A stretch of 46,117 nt of DNA. Source: Candidatus Tayloriibacteriota bacterium. GTDB lineage: Bacteria > Patescibacteriota > Minisyncoccia > Phycocordibacterales > PALSA-1337. The notes under the pieces are model-generated. The model was not told the DNA's origin and did not search any database. It saw nothing but the letters and a program-made list of their open reading frames with translations. Below, in pieces: positions 23,342 to 31,310 of the stretch; the first letter of the stretch is position 1; every line of letters begins with the position of its first letter. Location of the stretch: positions 1-46,117 of the forward strand of contig PLXZ01000004.1 of assembly GCA_003151615.1 (NCBI GenBank), in the 5' to 3' direction. The translations under genes were made by a program, and so were the position numbers.

Positions 23342-23656
23342 ATGGCAAAGAAGCTATATGTAGGAGGTATTGCATACGGAACAAGCGAAGACACGTTGAA
23401 AAACCACTTCGCACAGGCCGGTGCAGTTGAATCAGCTAGCATTATCATGGACAAGATGACGGGCCGATCAAAAGGTTTCGGATTCGTCCAGTTTGCTAAC
23501 GATGCTGACGCTGACAAAGCGATCAACCAGTTCAACGGTCAGGAGCTCGAAGGACGAAAGCTTACGGTAAACGAAGCACGTCCTATGGAACCTCGTGCAC
23601 CACGCCGCGATTTCAATCGTGGAGCTGATGCAGGCGCAGGACGAAGCAACTGGTAA
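23342..23656 (+). CDS. RRM-type RNA-binding protein
   Basis: A 104-residue single RNA-recognition-motif protein: RNP2 'KLYVGGIAY' near 4 and RNP1 'KGFGFVQF' near 43, then a short Arg/Gly/Asn tail ('RRDFNRGADAGAGR'). Bacterial RRM proteins of this size often respond to cold or bind mRNAs; the target is unknown. The strong promoter, long leader and own terminator suggest high, possibly autoregulated expression. Confidence 0.95.
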   Translation: MAKKLYVGGIAYGTSEDTLKNHFAQAGAVESASIIMDKMTGRSKGFGFVQFANDADADKAINQFNGQELEGRKLTVNEARPMEPRAPRRDFNRGADAGAGRSNW

Positions 23657-23699
23657 TACCAACCGTCTTGTAAATCGGTTCTCTTGAATCGATTTGCGC

Positions 23700-23735
23700 A
23701 AAAAAGCCCCGGCAAAAGTCAGGGCTTTTTTGTTG
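23700..23735 (+). terminator. Intrinsic terminator
   Basis: AAAAAGCCC (23701-23709) pairs with GGGCTTTTT (23722-23730), with a T run following. Confidence 0.9.
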
Positions 23736-23760
23736 TGTAAATTGTGATACAATTTTCAGT

Positions 23761-24558
23761 ATGAGTAAAATAGCAATCCTAAAGGTTATGCAGATTATTT
23801 ATATTGTCTGTATAGCTTCGTATGTCCTGCTTGTTTTAGTTGTCAAATTTAAATTAGTTCACGATTCAGAAGGAATTGGTTTATTGTGGGGAATAACATT
23901 TGGTACTTTGTTTACTGCGTCTCTTGTCGCGTATATTGGATATTCTTTTTGGTATATAAAAAAGCTTGGGAAAATTGACTGGGTCTTTTTCATTTTTTCT
24001 CTGTTACTTGTTTTATTTTGGATTGTTTCCACTTTTTTAGGTTTTAGGGATGCTATTTATCAGGCACAAGAGATAAACAAGACATTTGGAACAAGTCAAC
24101 AACCTCTTATAGGAACTTTATACGCGGATAGTTTTGATTTGCCGGTGAGTTATTTCACTTTAAAGACCATAGCTCCGATGATGAAGGAAAATGCTAACAT
24201 TCAGATCGATCCAAATATATCTGACGGCAATTTTTCTTCGCCCGCGGGTCAAGGTCAGCAGGAGACAATGTATCTCATGTCGTTTAATATATTCGCATCG
24301 GGTGATAAGATTTCAAAAGAGATTGATCAACTCGGATATCGGCCGGCAAATATAGATGAGTTTTTGGCTTTTGTGTGGAATGAGTATGAAAGTCTTAAGA
24401 ATACCCAAGTAACCAGTGATCTTTCGTCTATTAATACAATCAATGGTTTGTACGAGATTCCTGTGTTTGTTTGGGTTAACGGTGTACCTACAGTAACTCT
24501 GAGAAATCAATCAATTGTTCAGGGAAGTAATGAATATTCGTTAGTAGTAAAAAAATAG
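23761..24558 (+). CDS. Membrane protein with extracytoplasmic domain, unknown
   Basis: A 265-residue protein I do not recognise. Three membrane helices lie at about 10-30, 40-62 and 72-95, followed by a soluble domain of about 165 residues with 'PVSYFTLKTIAPMMKENA' and a C-terminal beta-rich part 'YEIPVFVWVNGVPTVTLRN'. The DNA is A/T-rich compared with neighbours. TACAAT seven bases before the ATG suggests a leaderless transcript. Confidence 0.65.
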   Translation: MSKIAILKVMQIIYIVCIASYVLLVLVVKFKLVHDSEGIGLLWGITFGTLFTASLVAYIGYSFWYIKKLGKIDWVFFIFSLLLVLFWIVSTFLGFRDAIYQAQEINKTFGTSQQPLIGTLYADSFDLPVSYFTLKTIAPMMKENANIQIDPNISDGNFSSPAGQGQQETMYLMSFNIFASGDKISKEIDQLGYRPANIDEFLAFVWNEYESLKNTQVTSDLSSINTINGLYEIPVFVWVNGVPTVTLRNQSIVQGSNEYSLVVKK

Positions 24559-24585
24559 AGGATCGTTGATTTTTCGTTGTCCAAT

Positions 24586-24614
24586 TTGCAGCCACCCAAA
24601 AATTTTGCTATTGT
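24586..24614 (+). promoter_or_regulatory. Promoter TTGCAG-17-TATTGT, leaderless
   Basis: TTGCAG (24586-24591), a 17-bp spacer, TGC-TATTGT (24609-24614) and then six bases to the ATG at 24621. It should drive the hicB-hicA-trhO unit. Confidence 0.75.
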
Positions 24615-24620
24615 TAGCAC

Positions 24621-24944
24621 ATGAGCAAAATCCCTAATACACCCAATAGAGGTTCAGTGCGCTACATTGTCTTCAAGGAAGAAAATGAGTGGTACGCGGT
24701 CGGACTCGAATTCAACATTGTCATTGCCGCTGAAAATGCCCAGCTCGCACTTTTTGAATTGTTTGAAGCAATGAAGGGATATGTGGAATCGTTCCGGAAA
24801 CTGCGCGGGGTGCGGACACATGCGCTCAACCAGAAGGCTGATCCAGAATATGAATCATTGTGGAAATCCCTGCAGAAAAATAAACAGCCGGTTAAATCTC
24901 CCTACGAGGTTTACGCATTTGGGGAGAAAACTCTCGCGGCTTAG
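24621..24944 (+). CDS. HicB-like antitoxin (pair 3)
   Basis: A 107-residue protein with 'VRYIVFKEENEWYAVGLEFNIV' (in pieces), the two-strand HicB-like hairpin, then a helix 'NAQLALFELFEAMKGYVESF' and a basic C-terminus. The usual 'PELPG' turn of HicB is replaced by 'GLEFNI'. The call rests on this pattern plus a clear HicA-like gene 30 bases downstream. Confidence 0.7.
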   Translation: MSKIPNTPNRGSVRYIVFKEENEWYAVGLEFNIVIAAENAQLALFELFEAMKGYVESFRKLRGVRTHALNQKADPEYESLWKSLQKNKQPVKSPYEVYAFGEKTLAA

Positions 24945-24974
24945 TTTTGGCGTTTTTTAATTTCGTAACATATC

Positions 24975-25208
24975 ATGCCGAAAGGACTTCATAATTGGAA
25001 TTTTTATGCGGTTGAAAAGTTTCTTAAGAAGAATGGATTTTACCTTAATCACGTGCGCGGCAGTCATCATTATTTTGTCGCAGTCATCGGTGGAATCACG
25101 CGTCAGGTTTTAGTTGCTTTTCACGGTTCACAAAGCATTAAGCCAAAAACAATGAAAAGCATTATCGTCCAGTCCGGAATTTCGACGGAAGAATGGCTCA
25201 ACATATGA
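24975..25208 (+). CDS. HicA-family toxin (pair 3)
   Basis: A 77-residue HicA-like protein: 'WNFYAVEKFLKKNGFYLNHVRG', catalytic-type His in 'GSHHYFVA', 'VLVAFHGSQSIKPKTMKSII' and 'SGISTEEWLNI'. Its TGA stop overlaps the ATG of trhO (ATGA, 25205-25208), so translation of the tRNA-modifying enzyme is probably coupled to that of the toxin. Confidence 0.85.
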   Translation: MPKGLHNWNFYAVEKFLKKNGFYLNHVRGSHHYFVAVIGGITRQVLVAFHGSQSIKPKTMKSIIVQSGISTEEWLNI

Positions 25209-26143
25209 ACACTATTATTTTATTCTACAACTATGTGCCGATTAAAGATCCAGAAGTTTTGATGCATCAACAAGGCATCTTATGCGAACAATTAAATTTG
25301 AAAGGCCGCGTCATTGTCGCGCATGAAGGCGTAAATGTTACGTTGGAAGGGAAGACTGAAGCGATTGAAAAATATTGTACTGCTCTGCTGTCCGATCCGC
25401 GTTTTGCCGATACGCACATAAAAAAGAGTGCGGGGACCGGAAAGGCTTTTCCAAAATTGTCTGTAAAAGTGCGCAAAGAAATTGTTTCTCTTGGTTTGTC
25501 GCCAAAAAATGACATTAATCCGCGCGAAGTTTCCGGAAAATATGTCAGCGCCGACGAATTCCACGAGCTTTTGAATAAGAAAGAAAAAGGCGAAGAGGAT
25601 TTTGTCATCATCGACATGCGCAATGATTATGAACATGCGTCAGGACATTTCAAAGGCTCGGTTTTACCGCCAATCCACAATTTCCGCGATTTGCCGAAAA
25701 TCTTGTCGACGCTTGAACATCTGAAGAATAAAAAAGTGGTGACGGTCTGCACTGGCGGCGTTCGATGCGAAAAAGCTTCGGGTTTTCTGGTCAAAAACGG
25801 CTTCAAGGACGTGTATCAATTGCACGGCGGCATTGTCACGTACATGGAAAAATATGAAAATATGCAGGCAGGAGTTGCACAAAGCTCCGCATCAACTTTA
25901 ACTCCTGCCAAAAATTTCCTCGGTTCGCTCTATGTTTTCGATGATCGCGTGACGATGGCTTTTGCCGAAGCAGGCGAAGGGAAACAACGCAGACCGCTCA
26001 TAGGAACATGCGAATTGTGCGCGACTTCTTCGGAAAAATACATGAATTGCGCGAATAACGACTGTCATCGTCACTTTATCGTATGCGAGAAATGCACCGC
26101 GGCCAAGTCGGCCGATAATTTATTGTGCAGTCTCTGTCGCTAG
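25205..26143 (+). CDS. trhO: tRNA uridine(34) hydroxylase TrhO (YceA-like, rhodanese domain)
   Basis: TrhO hydroxylates wobble uridine 34 toward ho5U in an oxygen-dependent reaction. The 312-residue protein has an N-terminal ferredoxin-like domain ('GRVIVAHEGVNVTLEG'), a rhodanese domain with the active-site loop 'CTGGVRCEKASGFL' near 180, and a Cys-rich C-terminal tail ('CELCATSSEKYMNCANNDC' and two further CxxC). I chose the ATG at 25205 that overlaps the hicA stop. The track start at 25193 is also possible. Confidence 0.92.
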   Translation: MNTIILFYNYVPIKDPEVLMHQQGILCEQLNLKGRVIVAHEGVNVTLEGKTEAIEKYCTALLSDPRFADTHIKKSAGTGKAFPKLSVKVRKEIVSLGLSPKNDINPREVSGKYVSADEFHELLNKKEKGEEDFVIIDMRNDYEHASGHFKGSVLPPIHNFRDLPKILSTLEHLKNKKVVTVCTGGVRCEKASGFLVKNGFKDVYQLHGGIVTYMEKYENMQAGVAQSSASTLTPAKNFLGSLYVFDDRVTMAFAEAGEGKQRRPLIGTCELCATSSEKYMNCANNDCHRHFIVCEKCTAAKSADNLLCSLCR

Positions 26144-26155
26144 AAAATTCCGAAA

Positions 26156-26920
26156 TCAATCCGCATCATTCCACCATTCGGAATTCGGGCCTTTTTTGAT
26201 AATATCGATAATCTGGCTGACATCGTCGCTGACGGTATAAATGTGCATGTCGCCCTTGCTTATGGATGCGTGATTCTCAAACAAGTTCGTTCGGATGAAA
26301 TTAGTCAGTGGTTTCCAAAAATCCGATCCGACCAAAATGACCGGTACGCGCGGAATCTTGTGCGTTTGGATCATAGTGAGTATGCCGAAAAGTTCGTCAA
26401 ATGTTCCGAAGCCGCCGGGGAAGAAAACGTAGGCCTTGTCGGCGAACGCGAGCATGGCTTTGCGTGCGAAGAAATGATTGAAGCACATTGAATCGTCGAC
26501 ATATTTATTGACATGCTGTTCGCGGGGAAGACCGATCGAAAGGCCGATTGTTTTCGGGCTGTTTTTGACGCTTCCAATTGGGGCCGGGTTATCCCGTTCA
26601 ATGCGCACGCCTTTGTTCGCGGCTTCCATGATTCCGGGCCCGGCACCCGTCACTACGACGAGATTGAGTTCGGCTGAAATTTTTGCGGCCAGTTCCTCCG
26701 CGGCTTTATAATGAAGGCTTTCCGGCAAGGCACGGGCGGATCCGAAGATAGTCACGCGATGGGGATATTTTTCCAGGAACTCGAAACCTTCGCGGAACTC
26801 GCGCGCCGCGGCGTCCGATTGGGTTAGTATATTTTTTTCTATTTCTTCCTTCGTCGTTATCGGAACATGAAGGTTCGCTGTTTCTTCGACGGGAATCTTT
26901 TTGTCTGTCTTCTTGCTCAT
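26156..26920 (-). CDS. LOG family (lysine decarboxylase-like) nucleotide-binding protein
   Basis: A 254-residue Rossmann-fold protein with 'VTIFGSARALPESLHY', 'VVVTGAGPGIMEAANKG' and the signature 'FFPGGFGTFDELFGIL', the PGGxGTxxE motif of LOG/TIGR00730 proteins. Characterised members hydrolyse nucleoside 5'-monophosphates, releasing ribose 5-phosphate. The N-terminus has about 45 extra polar residues. TATACT lies eight bases before the ATG on the minus strand, within a perfect palindrome shared with tgt. Confidence 0.9.
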   Translation of the reverse strand: MSKKTDKKIPVEETANLHVPITTKEEIEKNILTQSDAAAREFREGFEFLEKYPHRVTIFGSARALPESLHYKAAEELAAKISAELNLVVVTGAGPGIMEAANKGVRIERDNPAPIGSVKNSPKTIGLSIGLPREQHVNKYVDDSMCFNHFFARKAMLAFADKAYVFFPGGFGTFDELFGILTMIQTHKIPRVPVILVGSDFWKPLTNFIRTNLFENHASISKGDMHIYTVSDDVSQIIDIIKKGPNSEWWNDAD

Positions 26921-26925
26921 AATGA

Positions 26926-26944
26926 GCTAGTATATCATACTAGC
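26926..26944. promoter_or_regulatory. Perfect 19-nt palindrome between divergent genes
   Basis: GCTAGTAT-ATC-ATACTAGC is a perfect inverted repeat of two 8-nt arms between the LOG gene and tgt. It contains -10-like hexamers on both strands, so it may be a shared divergent promoter or an operator. Confidence 0.6.
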
Positions 26945-26971
26945 GATATCACTTTAAAACGCCTTAAGCAT

Positions 26972-28216
26972 ATGCCATTTTCATTTAAAATAGAAAAGAA
27001 AGGCGGACGGATGCGCGCGGGAACTCTGGTTACGCCGCATGGCATCATTCAAACGCCGGCTTTTGTTACGGTCGGAACAAAGGCCACGGTCAAGGCTCTG
27101 ACTCCGGAACAGGTCGCGTCCCTCGGCGCGCAGGTGGTTTTGGCGAACACCTATCATTTATATCTGGAGCCGGGCGACGAGATTGTCCGAGACGGCGGCG
27201 GACTGGGAAAATTTATGAATTGGCCGGGACCGACGATGACCGATTCGGGCGGCTTTCAGGTTTTTTCATTGGGCGCGGCATTCGGAAAAAATGCCAGCAA
27301 AATTGCCGAGCGCGGGGCAGTGCCTGAAGCGGCTGCCGGTTTCCGTGGCGATTCTGACGAGAAATCTTCAGTCCACGAGGCGTTGGCGAAAATAGACGAG
27401 GATGGAGTTTCCTTCAAATCGGTTATTGACGGAAGCCCGCATCGATTCACCCCGGAACGTTCCATGGAAATTCAGCACAACATCGGCGCGGATATGTTTT
27501 TTGCTTTTGACGAGTGCACGTCGCCGCACGCTCCGTATGAATATCAGCACGAAGCAATGGATCGCACGCACCGTTGGGCAGAACGCTCGCTCGACTATCA
27601 TCAAAAAAATGTGAAAAGGGATGGAGATGGAATGCCGACTCAAGCCCTATTCGGAATCGTGCAAGGCGGCCGTCACGAAGACTTGCGAAAAGAAAGCGCG
27701 AAAATAATCGGAGGAATGAATTTCGATGGCTTCGGTATCGGTGGCTCGTTTGACAAGGAAGACATGTACACAGTCGTCGGCTGGGTCAATGATATTTTGC
27801 CGGAAGGGAAGCCGCGGCATTTGCTTGGCATCGGCGAGCCGGAGGATTTTTTCGGCGGGATTGAAAACGGTGCTGATTTGTTCGACTGCGTGGCGCCGAC
27901 ACGTTTGGCGCGAACCGGAAATTTGTACGGAGCGCATGGCCGCATCAATATCAATAATGCCAAATTCAAAAAAGATTTCGATTCGATCGCCACCGGTCCC
28001 GACGGAAAAAAATGCGTGTGCTACACCTGCGCCAATTACACCGCCGCATATCTCTCGCATTTGTTCCGCGCCAATGAAATGGAAGCGGCAACTCTCGCTT
28101 CAATCCACAATCTTCACTTCATCGTCAATCTGGTAAAAATGATTCGCCAGTCGATTTTGGACGAAAAATTCCAGGAATTCAAGAAAGAATTTCTGACGAA
28201 ATATCACGGAAAATAG
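26972..28216 (+). CDS. tgt: tRNA-guanine transglycosylase (queuine tRNA-ribosyltransferase)
   Basis: TGT exchanges guanine 34 for a queuine precursor in tRNAs with GUN anticodons. The 414-residue protein shows 'TMTDSGGFQVFSLG' near 92, 'ALFGIVQGGRHEDLR' near 225, 'GIGGSFDKEDM' and 'DLFDCVAPTRLARTG' (nucleophile Asp) near 305, and the zinc site 'CVCYTC' plus a later His. About 30 residues are inserted after 'FSLGAAFG', making it longer than typical. I start it at 26972; the track start at 26867 overlaps the divergent LOG gene. Confidence 0.97.
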   Translation: MPFSFKIEKKGGRMRAGTLVTPHGIIQTPAFVTVGTKATVKALTPEQVASLGAQVVLANTYHLYLEPGDEIVRDGGGLGKFMNWPGPTMTDSGGFQVFSLGAAFGKNASKIAERGAVPEAAAGFRGDSDEKSSVHEALAKIDEDGVSFKSVIDGSPHRFTPERSMEIQHNIGADMFFAFDECTSPHAPYEYQHEAMDRTHRWAERSLDYHQKNVKRDGDGMPTQALFGIVQGGRHEDLRKESAKIIGGMNFDGFGIGGSFDKEDMYTVVGWVNDILPEGKPRHLLGIGEPEDFFGGIENGADLFDCVAPTRLARTGNLYGAHGRININNAKFKKDFDSIATGPDGKKCVCYTCANYTAAYLSHLFRANEMEAATLASIHNLHFIVNLVKMIRQSILDEKFQEFKKEFLTKYHGK

Positions 28217-28245
28217 TCGCAAAGTAAAACCAACCTTGCCGCCGC

Positions 28246-29328
28246 TTATTTCTTGTGCTGGCTTTCCAAAAATGCGTTATAGGGAACCGGTTTGTAATCC
28301 GCGGGAGCTTTTTTGAGAAAATCTTCGAGAGCCGGTCGCGTGAGCAATCCTTCCTGTGCGCCGACATATTCGACGACCGACATCGAATTTATTGGAGCCC
28401 ATAAGAGGGCTTCAAGGGGGCTTTTGCCCATGGCCAACGCCGCGATGAACGTCGAAGCGAACGCGTCGCCGCAGCCGGTGCGCTCGTAGGGAGGTTTCAT
28501 GTCGGGATAAATCGGCATGAAGTAGGAACGCTCGCCGTCGTGCATGTACGCGCCGTTTGGTCCGTCGGTAATGAGGACGATTTTCGGCCCGAGTTTGTAA
28601 ATGCCGTTCAAAAGCACGTCAAGCCCTTCTTCTTTTGTATTTAAAATCAACCGCGATTCCTCGACATTTACGATGAAAACGTCAGTTCTCCGGTACAGCT
28701 CCGCCAATTTTTCCGTTCCGAGCTTCATCTGAAACGTTCCGGGCTGAAATGCCAGTTTCATCGAAGGATTTTTTTTCAAATAGTCGATGATTTCAACATG
28801 ATAGTTGAAGGAGTTGCTTGCGAGCGAGCTCAAATACATCCATCGCGGCGCCTGCTTCAGATTTTTTAATTTTTCCGGCAATGAATAACTATATTCGTGA
28901 TGCTTTATCAAAATAGTGCGGTCGGTTTCAAACCAAAGGGCGTAATGATAGTTAGTCTCGCTTCCTTTTTCAACTGCGACAAAATCCGCAAAAACATTGT
29001 TTTTCTTGAGCTCATTTATGCAATCCTGACCGCGGCTGTCTCCACCAACATTGGTAATCAACGCCGATCGCAATCCCAGTCGTGCGGCTGAAACGGCTGC
29101 ATTCGCCGAATTGCCGACGCCTTTTACCTCGATCATTTTGTCGAAAGGAATTTTGTCCGGAAAAGGGAGGCACAGTTCGCAGTGTTCCTTGTCCGCGTCA
29201 GTACAGATGCTGTGAACCGCGCTGCCTTCCGCTCCCGTTGCCAAATGTATGAAGGCGTCTATGGTTATATCGCCGATTGCCAGGAAATCAAGCTGGCCAT
29301 TCCCGGCGCTTTTATTCAGTTTAAACAT
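28246..29328 (-). CDS. PfkB family carbohydrate kinase
   Basis: A 360-residue ribokinase-like kinase. The N-terminal glycine motif region is 'VKGVGNSANAAVSAARLG', and the C-terminal anion-hole/catalytic motif is 'ERTGCGDAFASTFIAAL' with catalytic Asp in 'GCGDAF'. The sugar or nucleoside substrate is not evident. It starts divergently from fba with overlapping -10 boxes (TACAAT six bases before this ATG), so the two genes may be controlled together, which fits a role in sugar phosphate metabolism. I chose the ATG at 29328 over the track start at 29418. Confidence 0.9.
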   Translation of the reverse strand: MFKLNKSAGNGQLDFLAIGDITIDAFIHLATGAEGSAVHSICTDADKEHCELCLPFPDKIPFDKMIEVKGVGNSANAAVSAARLGLRSALITNVGGDSRGQDCINELKKNNVFADFVAVEKGSETNYHYALWFETDRTILIKHHEYSYSLPEKLKNLKQAPRWMYLSSLASNSFNYHVEIIDYLKKNPSMKLAFQPGTFQMKLGTEKLAELYRRTDVFIVNVEESRLILNTKEEGLDVLLNGIYKLGPKIVLITDGPNGAYMHDGERSYFMPIYPDMKPPYERTGCGDAFASTFIAALAMGKSPLEALLWAPINSMSVVEYVGAQEGLLTRPALEDFLKKAPADYKPVPYNAFLESQHKK

Positions 29329-29330
29329 GG

Positions 29331-29340
29331 TATAATTGTA
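29331..29340. promoter_or_regulatory. Overlapping divergent -10 boxes (kinase/fba)
   Basis: TATAAT on the plus strand (29331-29336) overlaps TACAAT on the minus strand (29335-29340). RNA polymerase could occupy only one at a time. Confidence 0.55.
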
Positions 29341-29349
29341 GCACAACAT

Positions 29350-30252
29350 ATGCAGCCTAAAAAAACACTTCGCGAATATGTGGCAGACGCTATGGCGCGA
29401 AAAGTGGCCGTCGGGCATTTTAATATCTCAAATGTTGAAGGTTTTTGGGCTGTGGTGCGCGCGGCCCAGGAAGTTTCGAAAAAAGCCGAACGCGAAATTC
29501 CGGTCATCATCGGCGTGTCGGAAGGGGAACGCGATTTCATTGGAGTCGCCCAGGTTCGCGCTCTTGTCGATACCGTGAAAGACAAACAACCAGTTTTTCT
29601 CAATGCCGACCATACGTACTCATTTGACCGCGTGAAAGAAGTCATCGATGCCGGTTTTGATTCGGCCATTTTTGACGGAGCCGCAATTTCGTACGACGAA
29701 AATGTTAAAATTACAAAACAGTGCGTCGACTATGCACACGAGATTTCAAAAAAAACCGGGCGCGATATTATTTTGGAGGCTGAAATGGGTTTCATTGGAA
29801 AATCTTCGGAGGTGCATGACTCGCTTCCCGAGGGCGTCGGTTTCACCGAGGAATATCTGACGAAAGTCGACGTGGCGAAAGCTTTTATCGCCGCAACTGG
29901 CGCGGACATGTTTGCTCCTGCAATCGGCAATATGCACGGCTTGCTCAAAAGCGGCCCGAAGCCCGCTCTCAACATCCAGCGCATCGCCGACATATCGAAA
30001 GCCGTCGGCATTCCACTTGTTTTGCACGGCGGCTCCGGCGATTCGGAAAGCGATCTCATGAAGGCTATCGACAGCGGCATCGGCATCGTGCACATCAATA
30101 CCGAACTGCGCGTCGCGTACCGAAACGCCTTGAAGCTATTTCTCCAGGACAATCCAGACGAAGTCGCCCCTTATAAATTCTCCAAACCGGCCCTTCAGGC
30201 CATGCAGGCGGTTGTGGAAAAGAAGCTTTCTATTTTCAATAAATTGGTTTAA
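29350..30252 (+). CDS. fba: Class II fructose-1,6-bisphosphate aldolase
   Basis: Cleaves fructose bisphosphate to triose phosphates with a zinc ion. In this 300-residue protein 'FLNADHTYSFDRV' carries the catalytic Asp/zinc His region, 'ILEAEMGFIG' the central Glu, 'FAPAIGNMHG' and 'LVLHGGSGDSE' further zinc His and phosphate-binding residues, and 'IVHINTELR' the C-terminal phosphate site. The ATG at 29350 follows a TATAAT box by 13 bases. Confidence 0.95.
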   Translation: MQPKKTLREYVADAMARKVAVGHFNISNVEGFWAVVRAAQEVSKKAEREIPVIIGVSEGERDFIGVAQVRALVDTVKDKQPVFLNADHTYSFDRVKEVIDAGFDSAIFDGAAISYDENVKITKQCVDYAHEISKKTGRDIILEAEMGFIGKSSEVHDSLPEGVGFTEEYLTKVDVAKAFIAATGADMFAPAIGNMHGLLKSGPKPALNIQRIADISKAVGIPLVLHGGSGDSESDLMKAIDSGIGIVHINTELRVAYRNALKLFLQDNPDEVAPYKFSKPALQAMQAVVEKKLSIFNKLV

Positions 30253-30273
30253 ATTTCATGTTATAATAAGCCT

Positions 30274-30486
30274 ATGTCAGAAAACGTACAATTCGATATG
30301 GATCAGCAGGGCAAGTTCACTTCCCGGGCGGTTTTGGGCCAGTCTCAGGTTCCCGGCATGGCTGCGTGGCTCGTCAAGAAGGGCATCATAAAGGACGAAT
30401 CAAACGCGAAAGGCATTCTCGTCGCCATTGTCGTCGCCGATTTCGTCATCGCCGCGCTTGTCATTTATTTCTTCGTATTGAAATAG
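30274..30486 (+). CDS. Small tail-anchored membrane protein, unknown
   Basis: A 70-residue protein with a polar first half ('NVQFDMDQQGKFTSRAVLG'), 'MAAWLVKKGIIKDESNAKG', and one membrane helix at about 48-68. I have no function for it. TATAAT six bases before the ATG indicates its own leaderless transcript. Confidence 0.75.
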   Translation: MSENVQFDMDQQGKFTSRAVLGQSQVPGMAAWLVKKGIIKDESNAKGILVAIVVADFVIAALVIYFFVLK

Positions 30487-30506
30487 TCGGCGTTTTTCAG
30501 GAAAAC

Positions 30507-30535
30507 TTGCCTTTTTTGCCCGAATATATTACATT
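30507..30535 (+). promoter_or_regulatory. Promoter of rplY, TTGCCT-17-TACATT
   Basis: TTGCCT (30507-30512), a 17-bp spacer starting TTTTT, and TACATT (30530-30535). It resembles the rpsB promoter, which has the same TTGCCTTTTT start. Confidence 0.65.
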
Positions 30536-30555
30536 TAACGCTCAATAATATCCAT

Positions 30556-31272
30556 ATGGCAATGATTACACTCGCGGTTGAAAAGAGAACGAAGGACCAG
30601 AAAATGGAAGCTCTCCGAAACAAGGGTCTTCTTCCTGCCGTTTTTTACGGTCCAAAGGAAAAATCGACTCCGATTACCGTTTCCCGCGTTGATTTCGTAA
30701 AGGTCTGGAAAAAGGCCGGCGAATCGTCAGTCATCATTTTGAAGGACGGCGCGCATGAACACGAAGCATTGATTCACGAAATCGACGTTCATCCTGTAAC
30801 AGGCGTTCCTCGTCACGCCGATTTTTATGTAATTGAAAAGGGCAAGAAAGTGAAGGTTCACGTTCCGCTCACGTTCGACGGAGTTTCTCCGGCCGTGAAG
30901 GATCTCGCCGGCATTCTCGTCAAAGTCATGCGCGAACTTGAAATCGAAGCCGCTCCGAAAGATCTCCCGCACGATCTTTCCGTTGATATTTCGGCTCTCG
31001 TTGAATTTACCAGCGTCATCCGCGCGAAGGACATTAAAATTCCCGCAGGCGTCACATTGATCGCGAGTCCCGAAGAAATCGTCGCATCCGTTTCAGAAGC
31101 AGTCGAGGAAGTCGAAGAAGCTCCGACGGCAGTCGATATGTCGGCAATCGAAGTCGAAAAGAAGGGCAAGGAAGCAAAGGAAGGTGAAGAAGGCGCGGCA
31201 GACGCAAAACCTGCAGCCGATGCGAAGGGCGGCGACAAAGACGCGAAAGGCGGAAAAGAGGCCAAAAAATAA
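30556..31272 (+). CDS. rplY: 50S ribosomal protein L25 (general stress protein Ctc type)
   Basis: L25 binds 5S rRNA. The 238-residue long (Ctc/TL5) form has an N-terminal 5S-binding domain ('LRNKGLLPAVFYGPKEKS', 'HEIDVHPVTGVPRHADFY') and a second beta domain, then an Ala/Lys/Glu/Gly-rich tail of about 50 residues, typical of this subfamily. The leader is A/T-rich, without Shine-Dalgarno motif. Confidence 0.97.
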   Translation: MAMITLAVEKRTKDQKMEALRNKGLLPAVFYGPKEKSTPITVSRVDFVKVWKKAGESSVIILKDGAHEHEALIHEIDVHPVTGVPRHADFYVIEKGKKVKVHVPLTFDGVSPAVKDLAGILVKVMRELEIEAAPKDLPHDLSVDISALVEFTSVIRAKDIKIPAGVTLIASPEEIVASVSEAVEEVEEAPTAVDMSAIEVEKKGKEAKEGEEGAADAKPAADAKGGDKDAKGGKEAKK

Positions 31273-31310
31273 TAAAAAATCCGATCACATTCATGTGATA
31301 TAATTGAAGC

